Part shown: positions 1 through 9,816 of the stretch, in pieces | Layout: every line of letters starts with the position of its first letter | Position numbering within the stretch: the first letter of the stretch is position 1 | Assembly (NCBI RefSeq): GCF_001556105.1 | Contig: NZ_LSIF01000028.1 | Coordinates: 1-64,000, forward strand | Direction of reading: 5' to 3' | Source: Pseudoxanthomonas mexicana | GTDB taxonomy: Bacteria; Pseudomonadota; Gammaproteobacteria; Xanthomonadales; Xanthomonadaceae | Length of the DNA stretch: 64,000 nt | The notes under the pieces: model-generated | The model's input: the letters and a program-made list of their open reading frames with translations, nothing else | Told to the model about the DNA's origin: nothing | Databases searched by the model: none | Position numbers and translations under genes: made by a program

Positions 1-189
1 GCCGTGGCCGCGGCCGGTCAGGGCCAGCGAGCCGAACACCTCGGCGCGGATGCGCACCACGTCCTGCAGGCGACCGGCATCGACCAGCCAACGCGCCACG
101 AAGCGCGCCGCCGCCCGCATCGGGCCCACGGTATGCGATGAGCTCGGACCGATGCCGATCTTGAACAGGTCGAACGTGCTGACGGCCAT
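1..189 (-). CDS. sdaA: L-serine dehydratase, N-terminal part (cut by window edge)
   Basis: L-serine ammonia-lyase converts L-serine to pyruvate and ammonia with a 4Fe-4S cluster. Only the first 63 residues are in the window; the frame stays open to base 1. The N-terminus carries the family signature [26 protein letters not shown] segment (GPSSSHT at about residues 14-20), which is diagnostic. The start is the ATG at 189. The gene lies only 40 nt after the cytochrome b561 stop and points the same way, so it may be the last gene of the long leftward catabolic operon. That would fit a pathway that releases serine, although sdaA is also an ordinary housekeeping gene. Confidence 0.9.
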   Translation of the reverse strand, partial: MAVSTFDLFKIGIGPSSSHTVGPMRAAARFVARWLVDAGRLQDVVRIRAEVFGSLALTGRGHG

Positions 190-229
190 TCAACGGATCC
201 GCGTACCGCGCAATACCGATGCCGGCAGT

Positions 230-835
230 CTATGCACCGGCACGCGCCTTTGCTTCGCCAAAACGGTCGGGCCCGGACGGCCACATCCTCGACAGCAGGG
301 CATCCCGGCGGACGACGTGGTGGTGGATCGCCGCCAGCAGATGCACGACCACCAGCACGACCAGCGTCCAGAACAGCACGACATGCGCGGTGTCGACCGG
401 CTTGCGCAGGTCGCCGTTCTTCGCCGCCAGCGCGGGCAGGTCGATCAGGCCGAACCAGGGCAGGGGTTGGCCGGCGACGGAGTTGAGCAGCCATCCCGAC
501 AACGGCACCGCGCACAGCAGCGTATAGAGCAGCAGGTGGCTGATGCGCGCCGCGCGCAGCTGCCAGGCGGGTCCGGCCAGTGGGTCGGGTGCGCGTGTCG
601 CCACCCGTACGGCGATGCGCACGACGGCCAGCATCAGCACGGTGATGCCGAGCGACTTGTGCAGCGCGTACAGCGTCTTGCGCAGGTCGGTGCCGCGTTC
701 CAGGTCGACCATGAACAGTCCGATCGACGCCACTGCCACGACCAGCAGCACGCCCAGCCAGTGCAGCAGTTGCACCGACCGCGGCCACGTCGCGCGTGCA
801 GCGTTCGACCGCGACGGCGAGTCCGCGACCGGCAT
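230..835 (-). CDS. Cytochrome b561 family di-heme membrane protein
   Basis: A 201-residue integral membrane cytochrome b with four predicted helices. The four expected heme ligands are present as H25, H59, H151 and H165; their spacing (34, 92, 14) nearly matches E. coli CybB. Proteins of this family pass electrons from quinol to periplasmic acceptors, and some relatives take part in ferric reduction. The ATG at 835 overlaps the stop of the upstream DUF3100-like gene by one base (TGATG), so the two are translationally coupled. The basic tail after the last helix is probably cytoplasmic. The family call is firm; the electron acceptor is unknown. Confidence 0.85.
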   Translation of the reverse strand: MPVADSPSRSNAARATWPRSVQLLHWLGVLLVVAVASIGLFMVDLERGTDLRKTLYALHKSLGITVLMLAVVRIAVRVATRAPDPLAGPAWQLRAARISHLLLYTLLCAVPLSGWLLNSVAGQPLPWFGLIDLPALAAKNGDLRKPVDTAHVVLFWTLVVLVVVHLLAAIHHHVVRRDALLSRMWPSGPDRFGEAKARAGA

Positions 836-2178
836 CAGTGGAACAGTTCGGCGATGGTGGCGGAGCCGAGGAATGCACCGGTGGCCGCGGTCAGCGACAC
901 CACCACGATGCGCCAGCCGAGGCGGCGGAACATCGGCAGCTTGCGCGCGACCGCGAAGCCGGCGAGTGCGAGCACCGTCGTGGTGATGCTCATGAACTGC
1001 ACCTGGTTGATCAGTTCGGCCGCACGTCCGGCCAGCGGCCATCCGCCCGGGATCGTCACCAGCGTCGCGCCGATCGCGAGGAACAGCATCAACGGCAGCT
1101 TGCGCACGACCTGCTTGAGCAGCAGGCCGGCCAGCACGATGCCGACCATGATCGTCACGCCCGGCAGCGTCTGCAGCGGTGCCACGCCATGCCCGATCCA
1201 GTTGCTGAGCGTGATGCCCGCGGCCATCAGCGCCAGTGCGAGCAGGCTGTCGCGCAGGGCGGGACGGTCGTCTTCGCCTTCCATCGCAGCGGCAACATCG
1301 AGGTCGCTGGTGGACGGCGCGCGGCGTGCGATCGCGGTGCGGCCGAGCACCGGTTCGAGACGCGTGTACAGCCAGCTGCACGCGGGCAGCGTGATGAACG
1401 CGGCGAAATAGAAGCCGACCACACCGGCGATCAGGTTGGCGGCACCGGCGATCGCGGTGAGTTCGCGCACCAGCTCGGGCGACTGCCCGTGCGTGATCGG
1501 GCCGAGCGCGGCCGCCATCATGCTGCCGGAGCCGATGCCCGCGCCCATCGCCAGCGAACGGATGTCGAAGATGCCGGTGGCGGCGACCACGCTCGCCAGC
1601 AACGACAGGTACACCGCACCCAGCACGGTGCCGGTGATGTATTCGGCGAGCACGCCGCGACCCTCGGCCGACTGCAGGCCGTAGCGCTGCCCGATGATGA
1701 CCATCGCGGTTTCGCGGCCGATCGAGAACGTCGCGCCGACCGCTTCGCGCTTGATGCCGAGCAGGAGCGCCAGCGGCAATGCCAGCACCATGGTGCCGAA
1801 GGCATGGCCGATTTCCTGGAAGGCCAGCGCCCAGCCGACCTTGCGCAGTGCGTCGATGTTGTAGCCGGCCATCAGGCCGAGCTTGACGATGAACAGCAGC
1901 AGCGCGGTGCCCAGCAGCGTGTCGGCGTAGCGCTGCAGCGGAAGTCCGAGTTGAAGGGACGCAGGGAAGCGCGGATGCCAGACGGCGAGCAGCGTGGTCG
2001 CGAACAGCGTCATCAGCATCGGCAGGATCACGATGCTGGCCGGACCGAGCGGGATCGTGATCGCGCCGATCCATTCCGCCAGCGCCGTCGTCGCCAGCAC
2101 GACGAGCAGCAGCAGCCACAGCCTGGACGGGAACGTCGCCGATGGGGGGGCGTGTGCTGGCGGGGTGGCGTCGGACAT
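835..2178 (-). CDS. DUF3100-like multi-spanning membrane protein, putative transporter
   Basis: A 447-residue very hydrophobic protein with about ten to twelve predicted helices. The segment around residues 150-170 (FSIGRETAMVIIGQRYGL) and the glycine-rich segment MGAGIGSGSMMAAALGP resemble DUF3100 permease-like proteins, as far as I recall that family. The ATG at 2178 is chosen because the hydrophobic domain begins shortly after it; an upstream in-frame extension would be a polar, arginine-rich stretch. The start is 53 nt downstream of the tautomerase stop, and the stop is coupled to cytochrome b561. Position inside the aromatic operon suggests import or export of a pathway compound, which is inference. 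The domain number is from memory. Confidence 0.6.
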   Translation of the reverse strand: MSDATPPAHAPPSATFPSRLWLLLLVVLATTALAEWIGAITIPLGPASIVILPMLMTLFATTLLAVWHPRFPASLQLGLPLQRYADTLLGTALLLFIVKLGLMAGYNIDALRKVGWALAFQEIGHAFGTMVLALPLALLLGIKREAVGATFSIGRETAMVIIGQRYGLQSAEGRGVLAEYITGTVLGAVYLSLLASVVAATGIFDIRSLAMGAGIGSGSMMAAALGPITHGQSPELVRELTAIAGAANLIAGVVGFYFAAFITLPACSWLYTRLEPVLGRTAIARRAPSTSDLDVAAAMEGEDDRPALRDSLLALALMAAGITLSNWIGHGVAPLQTLPGVTIMVGIVLAGLLLKQVVRKLPLMLFLAIGATLVTIPGGWPLAGRAAELINQVQFMSITTTVLALAGFAVARKLPMFRRLGWRIVVVSLTAATGAFLGSATIAELFH

Positions 2179-2231
2179 GTCTGGCTCGCGGGTGAGGTGG
2201 CGCGGAACGTCGTCGTGGAGGAAGCGGATCG

Positions 2232-2429
2232 TCAGCCGGTGCCGGCCGGCGGTGCCTTCGGTTCGCCCGCGGTGTACCACTGCGCCGGCGGGATCTCGTG
2301 GATCAGCACGCGCACGGCGGTCGCCGGCACGCCGAGGTGAGTGGTCGCGGCTTCCGTCACCGCGCGGGCGAACGCCTGCTGCTGTTCTTGCGTGCGGCCG
2401 GCCAGGATGTGGGCGTGCAGGATGGGCAT
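2232..2429 (-). CDS. dmpI: 4-oxalocrotonate tautomerase
   Basis: A 65-residue tautomerase that ketonises 2-hydroxymuconate to 2-oxo-3-hexenedioate in the meta-cleavage pathway. After removal of Met the catalytic Pro1 is exposed. Arg11 and Arg39 fall at exactly the residue numbers of the Pseudomonas enzyme, and the usual Phe50 is replaced by Trp50. Length fits the family (about 62). The ATG at 2429 lies 4 nt after the decarboxylase stop. As a small hexameric enzyme it acts in the cytoplasm on the product of the upstream semialdehyde dehydrogenase. Confidence 0.9.
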   Translation of the reverse strand: MPILHAHILAGRTQEQQQAFARAVTEAATTHLGVPATAVRVLIHEIPPAQWYTAGEPKAPPAGTG

Positions 2430-2433
2430 GGAA

Positions 2434-3201
2434 TCACTCCTCGACGTGGAAGCCGCAGCGGCCGAGCGACTCGACCTCCAGCGACACATGGGTGCCGGCC
2501 AGCAGCGCGCTGGCGGCGGTGGCGCCACCGGCCAGCACGATATCGCCGGGTTGCAGGGTTTCGCCCGCTTCCGCGACGACGCGTGCCGCGGCCACCAGCG
2601 AGCGCAGCGGATGGCCGAGGATCGCCGCGGTGGAGCCGAACGCCTGCGGACGACCATCGAACGCCATCACCAGGCCGAGGTTGTCGAGCTCGGTCGCCGC
2701 CGCGCGCCACGGGCCGACCACGAAACCGGACGACGAACTGTTGTCCGCCACCACGTCGGTCAGCGAGAAGCGGAAATCCCGATAGCGCGAATCGATGATC
2801 TCCAGTGCGGGCGCAACGGCTTCCACGGCGGCCAGCGCCTGCGGTGCGGTCACCCGGCCGGCCAGCGGACGGCCGATCAGGAACGCGACTTCCGGTTCGA
2901 CGCGCGGATGCACGTAGTCGCGCAGGCGGATGCTGCCGCCGTCCTCGACCAGCATGCCCGAGGTCAATCGCCCCCAGATCATGTCGGACACGCCCATCTG
3001 CACCATCTTCGCGCGGCTGGTGAAGCCCATCTTGATGCCGATCTGGCGTTCACCGCGCTGCAGGCGGCGGCGGATGCTCAGCCGCTGGATGGCATAGGCC
3101 TGTTCCAGCGTCAGTGCTTCTTCCAGCTGCGGCGTGGCGGTGGCGTCGTGCGCGGCGCCGTCCAGTCGTTCGGCGAGCGAGGCGAGGTCGTACTGCATCA
3201 T
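2434..3201 (-). CDS. dmpH: 2-oxo-3-hexenedioate (4-oxalocrotonate) decarboxylase
   Basis: A 255-residue member of the MhpD/hydratase-decarboxylase family that removes CO2 from 2-oxo-3-hexenedioate to give 2-hydroxypenta-2,4-dienoate. Metal-ligand segment VEPEVAF (near residue 105) and the following [10 protein letters not shown] motif are intact. The final [16 protein letters not shown] region is a typical family C-terminus. The first ATG (3201) forms an ATGA overlap with the aldolase stop; a second ATG follows immediately. It is assigned decarboxylase rather than hydratase because a second, better hydratase copy lies at 5184-5981 and because the gene order matches dmpH next to dmpI. Confidence 0.88.
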   Translation of the reverse strand: MMQYDLASLAERLDGAAHDATATPQLEEALTLEQAYAIQRLSIRRRLQRGERQIGIKMGFTSRAKMVQMGVSDMIWGRLTSGMLVEDGGSIRLRDYVHPRVEPEVAFLIGRPLAGRVTAPQALAAVEAVAPALEIIDSRYRDFRFSLTDVVADNSSSSGFVVGPWRAAATELDNLGLVMAFDGRPQAFGSTAAILGHPLRSLVAAARVVAEAGETLQPGDIVLAGGATAASALLAGTHVSLEVESLGRCGFHVEE

Positions 3202-4238
3202 GCGGCTTCCACCCGGGTGTTCTTGCGCGCCAGCAGGTCCAGCGCGACGTCGACGATCATGTCTTCCTGTCCACCGACCATGCGGCGTTCGCCCAGCTCG
3301 ATCAGGATCGAGCGCACGTCCAGGCCGTAGTCGGCGGCGGCCTTCTCGGCATGGCGCAGGAAGCTGGAGTACACGCCGGCGTAGCCCAGGCTGAGCGTTT
3401 CGCGGTCGACGCGGACGGGACGGTCCTGCAGCGGGCGCACGAGGTCTTCGGCAGCGTCCATCAGCGTGAACAGGTCGCAGCCATGCGTCCAGCCCATGCG
3501 TTCGGCGGTGGCGATGAAGACTTCCAGCGGCGCGTTGCCGGCACCGGCGCCCATGCCGGCGAGCGAAGCGTCCACGCGGGTCGCGCCGTTCTCGACGGCG
3601 ACGACCGAGTTGGCCACGCCGAGCGACAGGTTGTGGTGCGCATGGATGCCGATCTGCGTGTCCGGCCTCAGCGCATCGCGCAACGCGCGCACACGGTCGC
3701 GGGTGGCGTCCATCGTCAGTGCGCCGCCGGAGTCGGTGACGTACACGCAGTACGCGCCGTAGCTTTCCATCTTCTTCGCCTGCTCGGCGAGCGCGTCCGG
3801 CGGCGTCATGTGGCTCATCATCAGGAAGCCGGCGACGTCGATGTCGAGCCGGCGCGCCTCCTCGATGTGCTGGCGGGCGACGTCGGCCTCGGTGCAATGC
3901 GTGGCCACGCGCACCGAGCGCACGCCGACCGCGACGGCATCGCGCAGCTCGTGCACGGTGCCGATGCCCGGCAGCAGCAGCGTGGTCACCTTGGCCTGCT
4001 TGACGCTCTCGGCGACGGCTTCGATCCACTCCAGGTCGGTGTGGCGGGCGAACCCGTAGTTGAAGCTGGAACCGGCCAGGCCGTCGCCGTGCGCGACCTC
4101 GATGGCGGCGACGCCGGCGGCGTCGAGTGCCTGCGCGATCGCGCGCACGTGCTCGAGGCCGTACTGGTGGCGGATGGCATGCATGCCGTCACGCAGGGTG
4201 ACGTCCTGGATGTACAGCGTGTCGTTCGTGGCGGTCAT
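3198..4238 (-). CDS. dmpG: 4-hydroxy-2-oxovalerate aldolase
   Basis: A 346-residue DmpG/MhpE/BphI-type aldolase that splits 4-hydroxy-2-oxopentanoate into pyruvate and acetaldehyde. The N-terminal TLRDGMHA motif carries the catalytic Arg and metal-binding Asp, and [15 protein letters not shown] carries the metal-binding histidines. The C-terminal communication domain that channels acetaldehyde to the dehydrogenase partner is present (length normal, about 340). The ATG at 4238 overlaps the dehydrogenase stop (TGATG); a GTG one codon earlier is also possible. The partner enzyme is encoded directly upstream, as in dmpFG. Confidence 0.95.
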   Translation of the reverse strand: MTATNDTLYIQDVTLRDGMHAIRHQYGLEHVRAIAQALDAAGVAAIEVAHGDGLAGSSFNYGFARHTDLEWIEAVAESVKQAKVTTLLLPGIGTVHELRDAVAVGVRSVRVATHCTEADVARQHIEEARRLDIDVAGFLMMSHMTPPDALAEQAKKMESYGAYCVYVTDSGGALTMDATRDRVRALRDALRPDTQIGIHAHHNLSLGVANSVVAVENGATRVDASLAGMGAGAGNAPLEVFIATAERMGWTHGCDLFTLMDAAEDLVRPLQDRPVRVDRETLSLGYAGVYSSFLRHAEKAAADYGLDVRSILIELGERRMVGGQEDMIVDVALDLLARKNTRVEAA

Positions 4239-5179
4239 CACGCGACCTCCTTCCGGTGCGCCAGTTCGGCGATGCGTTCGGCTGCGGCCAGCGCCGCCGA
4301 CGTCATGATGTCGAGGTTGCCGGCGTACGCGGGCAGGTAGTGGCCGGCGCCTTCCACTTCCAGGAACACCGATACCTTCAGGCCCGCGTCCGCCAACGGC
4401 TGGCGCAGGATCGCGGCGCAGGTCGACGCGTCGAGCTTCTCGAACTGCACGTCCTGCTTCAGCCGGTAGCCGGGCACGTAACCGGCGACGGCGGCGACCA
4501 TGGCCTGGATCGAGGCGCGGATCGCGGCTTCGTCGCCGCCTTCGGTCAGGCAGTACACGGTGTCGCGCATCATCAGCGGCGGCTCGGCCGGGTTGAGCAC
4601 GATGATGGCCTTGCCCTTGTCGGCGCGGCCGACCGTCTCGATCGCGCGCGAGGTGGTTTCGGTGAATTCGTCGATGTTGGCGCGCGTGCCGGGACCGGCC
4701 GACTTGCTGGCGATGCTGGCCACGATTTCGGCATAGCGCACCGGTGCGACGCGCGACACGGCGGCGACGATCGGGATCGTCGCCTGGCCACCGCAGGTGA
4801 CCATGTTGAGGTTGTCGGCGTCGATGTGCTCGTCGAGGTTGACCGCCGGCACCGCGTACGGACCGATCGCGGCCGGCGTGAGGTCGACGGCGCGCTTGCC
4901 ATCGGCCTTCAGCAGTTCGGCATGGCGCAGGTGCGCGCCCGCGGAGGTGGCATCGAACACCAGCGCGATGTCGCGGTATTCCGGCATCGCGCGCAATCCG
5001 TCCAGCCCTTCGTGCGTGGTGGCCACGCCCAGCCGGCGCGCGCGCGCCAGGCCGTCGGACGCCGGATCCACGCCGACCATCGCGGCGATTTCCACGTTGC
5101 GCCCCTGCCGCAGCAGCTTGATCATCAGGTCCGTGCCGATGTTGCCCGAACCGATGATGGCGACCTTCATCTTGCCCAT
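4238..5179 (-). CDS. dmpF: Acetaldehyde dehydrogenase (acylating)
   Basis: A 313-residue NAD-dependent enzyme that converts acetaldehyde plus CoA to acetyl-CoA. The Rossmann motif GSGNIGTDL starts at residue 10, and the catalytic cysteine is C129 in the [12 protein letters not shown] segment. Length matches DmpF/MhpF (about 312). The ATG at 5179 ([15 protein letters not shown]) is preferred over an upstream in-frame extension that has no family similarity. It forms a channelling complex with the aldolase encoded next, with which it overlaps. The hydratase stop lies 4 nt upstream. Confidence 0.95.
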   Translation of the reverse strand: MGKMKVAIIGSGNIGTDLMIKLLRQGRNVEIAAMVGVDPASDGLARARRLGVATTHEGLDGLRAMPEYRDIALVFDATSAGAHLRHAELLKADGKRAVDLTPAAIGPYAVPAVNLDEHIDADNLNMVTCGGQATIPIVAAVSRVAPVRYAEIVASIASKSAGPGTRANIDEFTETTSRAIETVGRADKGKAIIVLNPAEPPLMMRDTVYCLTEGGDEAAIRASIQAMVAAVAGYVPGYRLKQDVQFEKLDASTCAAILRQPLADAGLKVSVFLEVEGAGHYLPAYAGNLDIMTSAALAAAERIAELAHRKEVA

Positions 5180-5183
5180 CGCG

Positions 5184-5981
5184 TCACTCCCTGGAGAACG
5201 TCGCCGCGACCCGGCCCAGGCCGGAGATGCGGGCTTCGAAGACATCGCCGGCGGCGACCGGCACCATCGGGCCCAGCGCGCCGGACAGCACCACGTCGCC
5301 GGCGCGCAGCGGGCGGCCCGTGCGCGCGGCGGTGCGCGCCAGCCACAGCACGGCGTTGAGCGGATTGCCCAGGCAGGCGGCGCCGCAACCGACCGACACG
5401 GGTTCGCCGGCTTTCTCCAGGCTCATGCCGCACAGCCGCAGGTCGAACGCATCGACCTTCTTCGGCGTACCGCCCAGCACGTACAGGCCGGACGAGGCGT
5501 TGTCGGCGATGGTGTCGAAGATGCTGATCTTCCAGTCGCGCACGCGGCTGTCGACGATCTCGATGGCCGGCAGCACGTAGCCGACGGCATTGAGCACATG
5601 ACCGAGCGTGGGCTGTTCGATGTCGAGGTCGCGCTCGAACACGAAGGCGATCTCGGCTTCCACCTTGGGCTGGATCAGGCGCGACAGCGGCACTTCCTGG
5701 CCGTCGCCGTAGCCCATGTCGTCGAACAGCATGCCGTAGTCGGGCTGGTCGACGCCGAGCTGCTTCTGCACGGCGACCGAGGTCAGGCCGACCTTGCGGC
5801 CGATCACGCGACGGCCGGCCTGTTCGGCGGCGCGGGTCAGCAGCGCCTGCACCGCATACGCGGCGTCGATGCCTTCCGCTTCGATCAAGGGCTTGACCGG
5901 GTCGCAGGGCGTACGCGCATCGAGCGCGTGGCCGAGCAGGTCCGCCGCCTGGCGGACGGCGTCAGAGCTTGATGCAGACAT
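5184..5981 (-). CDS. dmpE: 2-oxopent-4-enoate hydratase
   Basis: A 265-residue MhpD/XylJ/DmpE-type hydratase that adds water to 2-hydroxypenta-2,4-dienoate to give 4-hydroxy-2-oxovalerate. Visible family marks are IGRKVGLTS, the metal-ligand segment [36 protein letters not shown] and the C-terminal [15 protein letters not shown]. The ATG at 5981 lies 20 nt inside the 3' end of the dehydrogenase gene, so translation is probably coupled. It is paralogous to the decarboxylase three genes downstream, and together they supply the two MhpD-fold steps of the pathway. Confidence 0.92.
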   Translation of the reverse strand: MSASSSDAVRQAADLLGHALDARTPCDPVKPLIEAEGIDAAYAVQALLTRAAEQAGRRVIGRKVGLTSVAVQKQLGVDQPDYGMLFDDMGYGDGQEVPLSRLIQPKVEAEIAFVFERDLDIEQPTLGHVLNAVGYVLPAIEIVDSRVRDWKISIFDTIADNASSGLYVLGGTPKKVDAFDLRLCGMSLEKAGEPVSVGCGAACLGNPLNAVLWLARTAARTGRPLRAGDVVLSGALGPMVPVAAGDVFEARISGLGRVAATFSRE

Positions 5982-7455
5982 TGCGCAACTCCGTGTAGAA
6001 CTCGAGGCCGTGCACGCCGCCTTCGCGGCCGATGCCCGATTGCTTGGCGCCACCGAAGGCGGTGCGCAGGTCGCGCAGGAACCAGCTGTTGACCCAGGCG
6101 ATGCCGACCTCGATCGACGCCGCCACGCGGTGCGCGCGCGACACGTCGCGCGTCCAGATCGACGTCGCCAGGCCGTACGGGGTGTCGTTGGCGGCGGCAA
6201 CGGCGTCTTCTTCGCGGTCGAACGGGGTGATGTGGCAGCACGGGCCGAAGATTTCTTCGGTCAGCACAGTCGAGTCGGCCGGCAGGCCGGTCCAGATGGT
6301 CGGCTCGACCCACCAGCCGCCGGACAGCGCGGACGGCAGCTGTGGAATGCCGCCGCCGGTGACGACGGTGGCGCCTTCGTTGCGCGCGCGCGCGTAGTAG
6401 GACAGCACCTTGTCGCGATGCTGCTGGCTGATCAGCGGACCGAAGCTGGTGTCCTCGTCCCACGGATCGCCGGGATTCAGCGCCTCGGCCGCGGCCTTCA
6501 GCTTGAGGACGAAGGCATCGAAGATCGGCCGCTCGACATAGATTCGTTCGGTGCCGAGGCACACCTGTCCGGAGTTGAGAAACGCCGAACGCGCTACGCC
6601 GGCAACCGCGGCGTCGAGATCGCAATCGGCGAACACCAGCGCCGCGTTCTTGCCGCCCAGTTCGAACGACACGGGGCGCACGCCGACGGCGGCCGCCTTC
6701 ATGATCGCGGTGCCGGTGCGCGTTTCGCCGGTGAAGGTGATGCCGTTCACGCCGGGATGCTCGGTAAGGTACTGGCCGGCGCTGTCGGGGCCGAAGCCGT
6801 GCACCACGTTGAACACGCCGGGCGGCACGCCGGCCTCGTTCATCACTTCGGCCAGCAGGGTGGTGGTGCTCGGCGTTTCTTCCGACGGCTTCACCACGAC
6901 GGTGTTGCCGGACGCCAGCGCGGGCGCGACCTTCCAGGTCATCAGCAGCAGCGGCAGGTTCCACGGGCAGATCACCGCGATCACGCCGCGCGGCGTGCGC
7001 AGGCCGTAGTTGATCGCCGTGCCGCCATCGGGCGTGGGCGAACGGAAGGCTTCGGTGGCCGACTGCGCGACCTGGTCGGCGAACACGTCGAAGTTGGCGG
7101 CGCCGCGCGGGATGTCGAGGTGGCTGGCCAGGTCGACCGGCTTGCCGGTGTCGCGGATCTCGGCGGCGAGGAATTCGTCGAAGCGCGCACGGATGCCGTC
7201 GGCGACCTTGCGCAGCACGGCGGCGCGCTGGCCGTCGGTGAACCTGCCCCATGGGCCCTTCAGGGCGGCGCGGGCCGCCTGCACGGCCCGGTCGACGGTG
7301 TCGGCATCGGCTTCATGCACATGGCTGACGACCTGGCCGGTGGCCGGGTCGATGTTCGCGAACGGGGGGCGGGACGAGGTCACCGGCTGGCCACCGATGT
7401 AATGCGTCACGACGGGAAGCGTGGCGGGATGAGGCTGTGCGGCAGGGTTGGTCAT
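5962..7455 (-). CDS. dmpC: 2-hydroxymuconate-6-semialdehyde dehydrogenase
   Basis: A 497-residue aldehyde dehydrogenase that oxidises the ring-cleavage product 2-hydroxymuconic semialdehyde to 2-hydroxymuconate with NAD. Catalytic residues are N166 in CPWN, E265 in FELGGKN and C299 in SGQVC. The HYIGGQPV start and the C-terminal [13 protein letters not shown] motif resemble DmpC/XylG. The ATG at 7455 is chosen because the family begins just after it; the longer upstream reading frame crosses the promoter region. It is the first gene of the leftward operon. The substrate is assigned from family resemblance plus the neighbouring tautomerase and decarboxylase. Confidence 0.9.
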   Translation of the reverse strand: MTNPAAQPHPATLPVVTHYIGGQPVTSSRPPFANIDPATGQVVSHVHEADADTVDRAVQAARAALKGPWGRFTDGQRAAVLRKVADGIRARFDEFLAAEIRDTGKPVDLASHLDIPRGAANFDVFADQVAQSATEAFRSPTPDGGTAINYGLRTPRGVIAVICPWNLPLLLMTWKVAPALASGNTVVVKPSEETPSTTTLLAEVMNEAGVPPGVFNVVHGFGPDSAGQYLTEHPGVNGITFTGETRTGTAIMKAAAVGVRPVSFELGGKNAALVFADCDLDAAVAGVARSAFLNSGQVCLGTERIYVERPIFDAFVLKLKAAAEALNPGDPWDEDTSFGPLISQQHRDKVLSYYARARNEGATVVTGGGIPQLPSALSGGWWVEPTIWTGLPADSTVLTEEIFGPCCHITPFDREEDAVAAANDTPYGLATSIWTRDVSRAHRVAASIEVGIAWVNSWFLRDLRTAFGGAKQSGIGREGGVHGLEFYTELRNVCIKL

Positions 7456-7487
7456 GGGTGGTCCGTGATGGATTCCATTCGGATTTA

Positions 7488-7623
7488 CGAAATTCCCGGG
7501 GGATGCCATGGCATGACATGGCGGGTCCGGGGATGGTGCCGGGGTAAAAAGTCGAAATTCACCAATCTGTGGAGCCGGATCATGCACGAATTTCGGAGGG
7601 TTGTCGCGTAAATATCGAAATTA
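7488..7623. promoter_or_regulatory. Cluster of CGAAATTC sites between divergent catabolic operons
   Basis: The 241-nt gap between the dehydrogenase (leftward) and the amidohydrolase (rightward) contains CGAAATTC at 7488-7495 and 7553-7560, its reverse complement GAATTTCG at 7588-7595, and a 7/8 match CGAAATTA at 7616-7623. The same octamer occurs upstream of the nearby GntR gene. This is a candidate operator for that regulator, inferred only from recurrence and position. Confidence 0.55.
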
Positions 7624-7696
7624 TGTTTGACAAGCCTGAGTGGCTCTGGTCTGATCGCCCTGTCCCGTCCTTATTACTAGTGGAGTCCCTGCCTGC

Positions 7697-8851
7697 ATGG
7701 TCGCCGTGCTCGATCCCCTGATGGCCCTCGCGCCCCGCATGACCGAATGGCGCCACCGCATCCATGCCTGGCCCGAACTGGGCTTCGAGGAGGAGCGCAC
7801 GTCCGCGCTGGTGGCGGAGGTCCTGACCGGCCTGGGCCTCGAAGTGCATACCGGCCTGGGCGGCACCGGTGTGGTCGCGGTCATCGACAGCGGCAAGCCG
7901 GGCATGTCCATCGGCCTGCGTGCCGACATGGACGCGCTGCCGATGGACGAACAGAGCGACCTGCCGTTCCGGTCGCAGCGTCCGGGTGTGGCCCACACCT
8001 GCGGTCACGACGGTCATACCTCGGCCCTGCTGGGCACGGCGCAGTATCTGGTGGCGCATCCGCCGGCCACCGGCCGCGTGGTGCTGATCTTCCAGCCGGC
8101 CGAAGAGGGTGGCCGCGGCGCGATCAAGATGGTCGAGGACGGCCTGTTCACGCGCTGGCCCTGCGACGAGGTCTACGCCTTCCACAACATGCCGGCACTG
8201 AAGACCGGCGAAGCCAGTGTGCGCAGCGGCGCGACGCTGCAGTCGCTGGCGGTGTTCGAGATCGAGATCGAAGGCGTCGGCGGCCACGCTGCCGCCCCGC
8301 ATCGCGCCAACGATCCGTTGCAGGTCGCCGCGCGCCTGGCGGTCGAGATCAGCGCCATCGTCGGCCGCCACATCGACCCGATGGAAGCGGCGCTGATCAA
8401 TGTCGGCAAGCTGCAGGCCGGCACCACGCACAACATCATTCCGTCCACCGCGTCCCTGAGCGGCACGATGCGCTCGCTGTCCAAGGACGTGCACGAGGAA
8501 CTGCTCAAGCGCCTGCGTGCGCTGTGCGAAGGTCACGCGCAAATGACTGGTTGCAAGATCGATCTGCAGATCCCGCATTCCTGCCCGCCGTGCGTCAACG
8601 CGCCCGAGCAGGCCGCACTGGCCGCCGAGGCCATCGGCGACGTGCTGGGCCGCGGGAACGTCAAGACCGACATGCGCGCCTATCCGTTCTCCGACGATTT
8701 CTCGTACATGCTCGAACAGTGGCCGGGTGCCTACCTGTTCCTGGGCATGGACAGCGCCATGTGCCACCACCCGACGTTCCGCTTCGACGACCAGCTGTTG
8801 CCGGTCGCCGCCAGCGTGTTCGCCCGCATCGTGCAGCGCCGCTTGGGTTGA
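7697..8851 (+). CDS. M20 family amidohydrolase (hippurate hydrolase-like)
   Basis: A 384-residue M20D-type metallo-amidohydrolase; relatives hydrolyse N-acyl amino acids, N-aroyl amino acids (hippurate) or IAA-amino acid conjugates. Metal-site motifs are complete: RADMDALP near residue 75, TCGHDGHT (C102, H104), the catalytic pair E136-E137 in PAEEGG, FHNMP, and the C-terminal MCHHPTF. No signal peptide is seen, so it is cytoplasmic. It is the first gene of the rightward operon and precedes the ring-cleavage genes, so it probably liberates an aromatic acid from an amide. The ATG at 7697 is the first good start after the operator cluster. Confidence 0.88.
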   Translation: MVAVLDPLMALAPRMTEWRHRIHAWPELGFEEERTSALVAEVLTGLGLEVHTGLGGTGVVAVIDSGKPGMSIGLRADMDALPMDEQSDLPFRSQRPGVAHTCGHDGHTSALLGTAQYLVAHPPATGRVVLIFQPAEEGGRGAIKMVEDGLFTRWPCDEVYAFHNMPALKTGEASVRSGATLQSLAVFEIEIEGVGGHAAAPHRANDPLQVAARLAVEISAIVGRHIDPMEAALINVGKLQAGTTHNIIPSTASLSGTMRSLSKDVHEELLKRLRALCEGHAQMTGCKIDLQIPHSCPPCVNAPEQAALAAEAIGDVLGRGNVKTDMRAYPFSDDFSYMLEQWPGAYLFLGMDSAMCHHPTFRFDDQLLPVAASVFARIVQRRLG

Positions 8852-8910
8852 TCGCGCCGCCGCGGGCATGATGAGGATTCCACCGGTCAACCCTTCCAGC
8901 AGGTAGCGCC

Positions 8911-9816
8911 ATGCCGATCGCCATCGAACAACTGCGTTACGTCGTCCTGGGGACGCGCGATCTGGAAGCGGCCCGCCGTTTCGCCAGCATCGAGCTGGGC
9001 CTGCAGGCCGTGCACGAGAGCGCGGACGAGATCACGCTGCGTTCGGATGAGCGGCAGTACAGCGTGGTCCTGGCGAAGGACGATGCACGTCGCCAGGCGA
9101 TCGGACTGGAAGTACGCGATGACGCGGCGCTGCTTGCCGCCACCGCCGCCCTGGAGGCGCGCGGTATCGCCCTGGTGCGCGATCCGGCACTGGCCTCGCG
9201 CCGCAACGTGCGCGCGCTCGCGGCGTTCACCACACCGGGTGGCGTGCGCGTGGAACTGGTCGTGCGCCCGCAGAACCAGGCGTGGCGCTTCTTCCCCGCA
9301 CGCGATGCCGGCATCACCGGGCTTGCTGCCGTGTCGCTGCGCAGTACGGATGTCGCGGCAGACGAGGCGTTGTTGTCGGAGGTGTTCGGCCTGCGCGTCG
9401 CCGACTGGGTGGGCGATGCGGTCTACCTTGGTTTCGACAGTGATCACCATCGTTTGGCCCTGCATCCCGCATCGCGCGCCGGCGTGCTCGCCGTGGAGTT
9501 CGGCGTGGAAGGCATCAACCAGGTGATGCAGCAGTTCTATCGACTGCGCTCCGGGCCGGAGTCGATCGTGCATGGGCCGGGCCGTCGTCCCGTATCGGAG
9601 CAGGTGTTCCTGACCTTCCAGGGACCGGACGAGCTGCTGTTCGCGTTCGTCGCCGATGGAACGAAGGTCGATCCGGCTGCGCCACCGCGTCCACGCCAGT
9701 TCGCCGACGGTGCTGCGTCGCATTGTGGCTGGGGCAGCGAATGCCGCGTGCCGGAACTGGACGGCCGCGCTGCCGCACCCGCGCGTCCCGCGCTGCGTGG
9801 AGTGCCGCGGCCGTGA
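8911..9816 (+). CDS. Pseudo-dioxygenase: type I extradiol fold lacking all iron ligands
   Basis: A 301-residue two-module VOC protein that aligns without gaps to its downstream neighbour over about 250 residues. The three iron positions are alanines here (A140, A194, A245) where the neighbour has H140, H194 and E245. Another probable active-site position, H226 in the neighbour, is R226 here, while the H179-H180 pair is kept. A tail of about 35 residues beyond the domain is unique to this copy. Because it is intact, overlaps the active gene (GTGA) and is not frameshifted, it is likely a structural or regulatory partner rather than a decayed enzyme. Its function is inferred. Confidence 0.85.
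   Translation: MPIAIEQLRYVVLGTRDLEAARRFASIELGLQAVHESADEITLRSDERQYSVVLAKDDARRQAIGLEVRDDAALLAATAALEARGIALVRDPALASRRNVRALAAFTTPGGVRVELVVRPQNQAWRFFPARDAGITGLAAVSLRSTDVAADEALLSEVFGLRVADWVGDAVYLGFDSDHHRLALHPASRAGVLAVEFGVEGINQVMQQFYRLRSGPESIVHGPGRRPVSEQVFLTFQGPDELLFAFVADGTKVDPAAPPRPRQFADGAASHCGWGSECRVPELDGRAAAPARPALRGVPRP

Noticed and set aside
8911..9816. Simple pseudogene of the dioxygenase
   Set aside because: The frame is full-length, gap-free against its partner and translationally coupled; only the metal ligands are changed, which suggests selection rather than decay.
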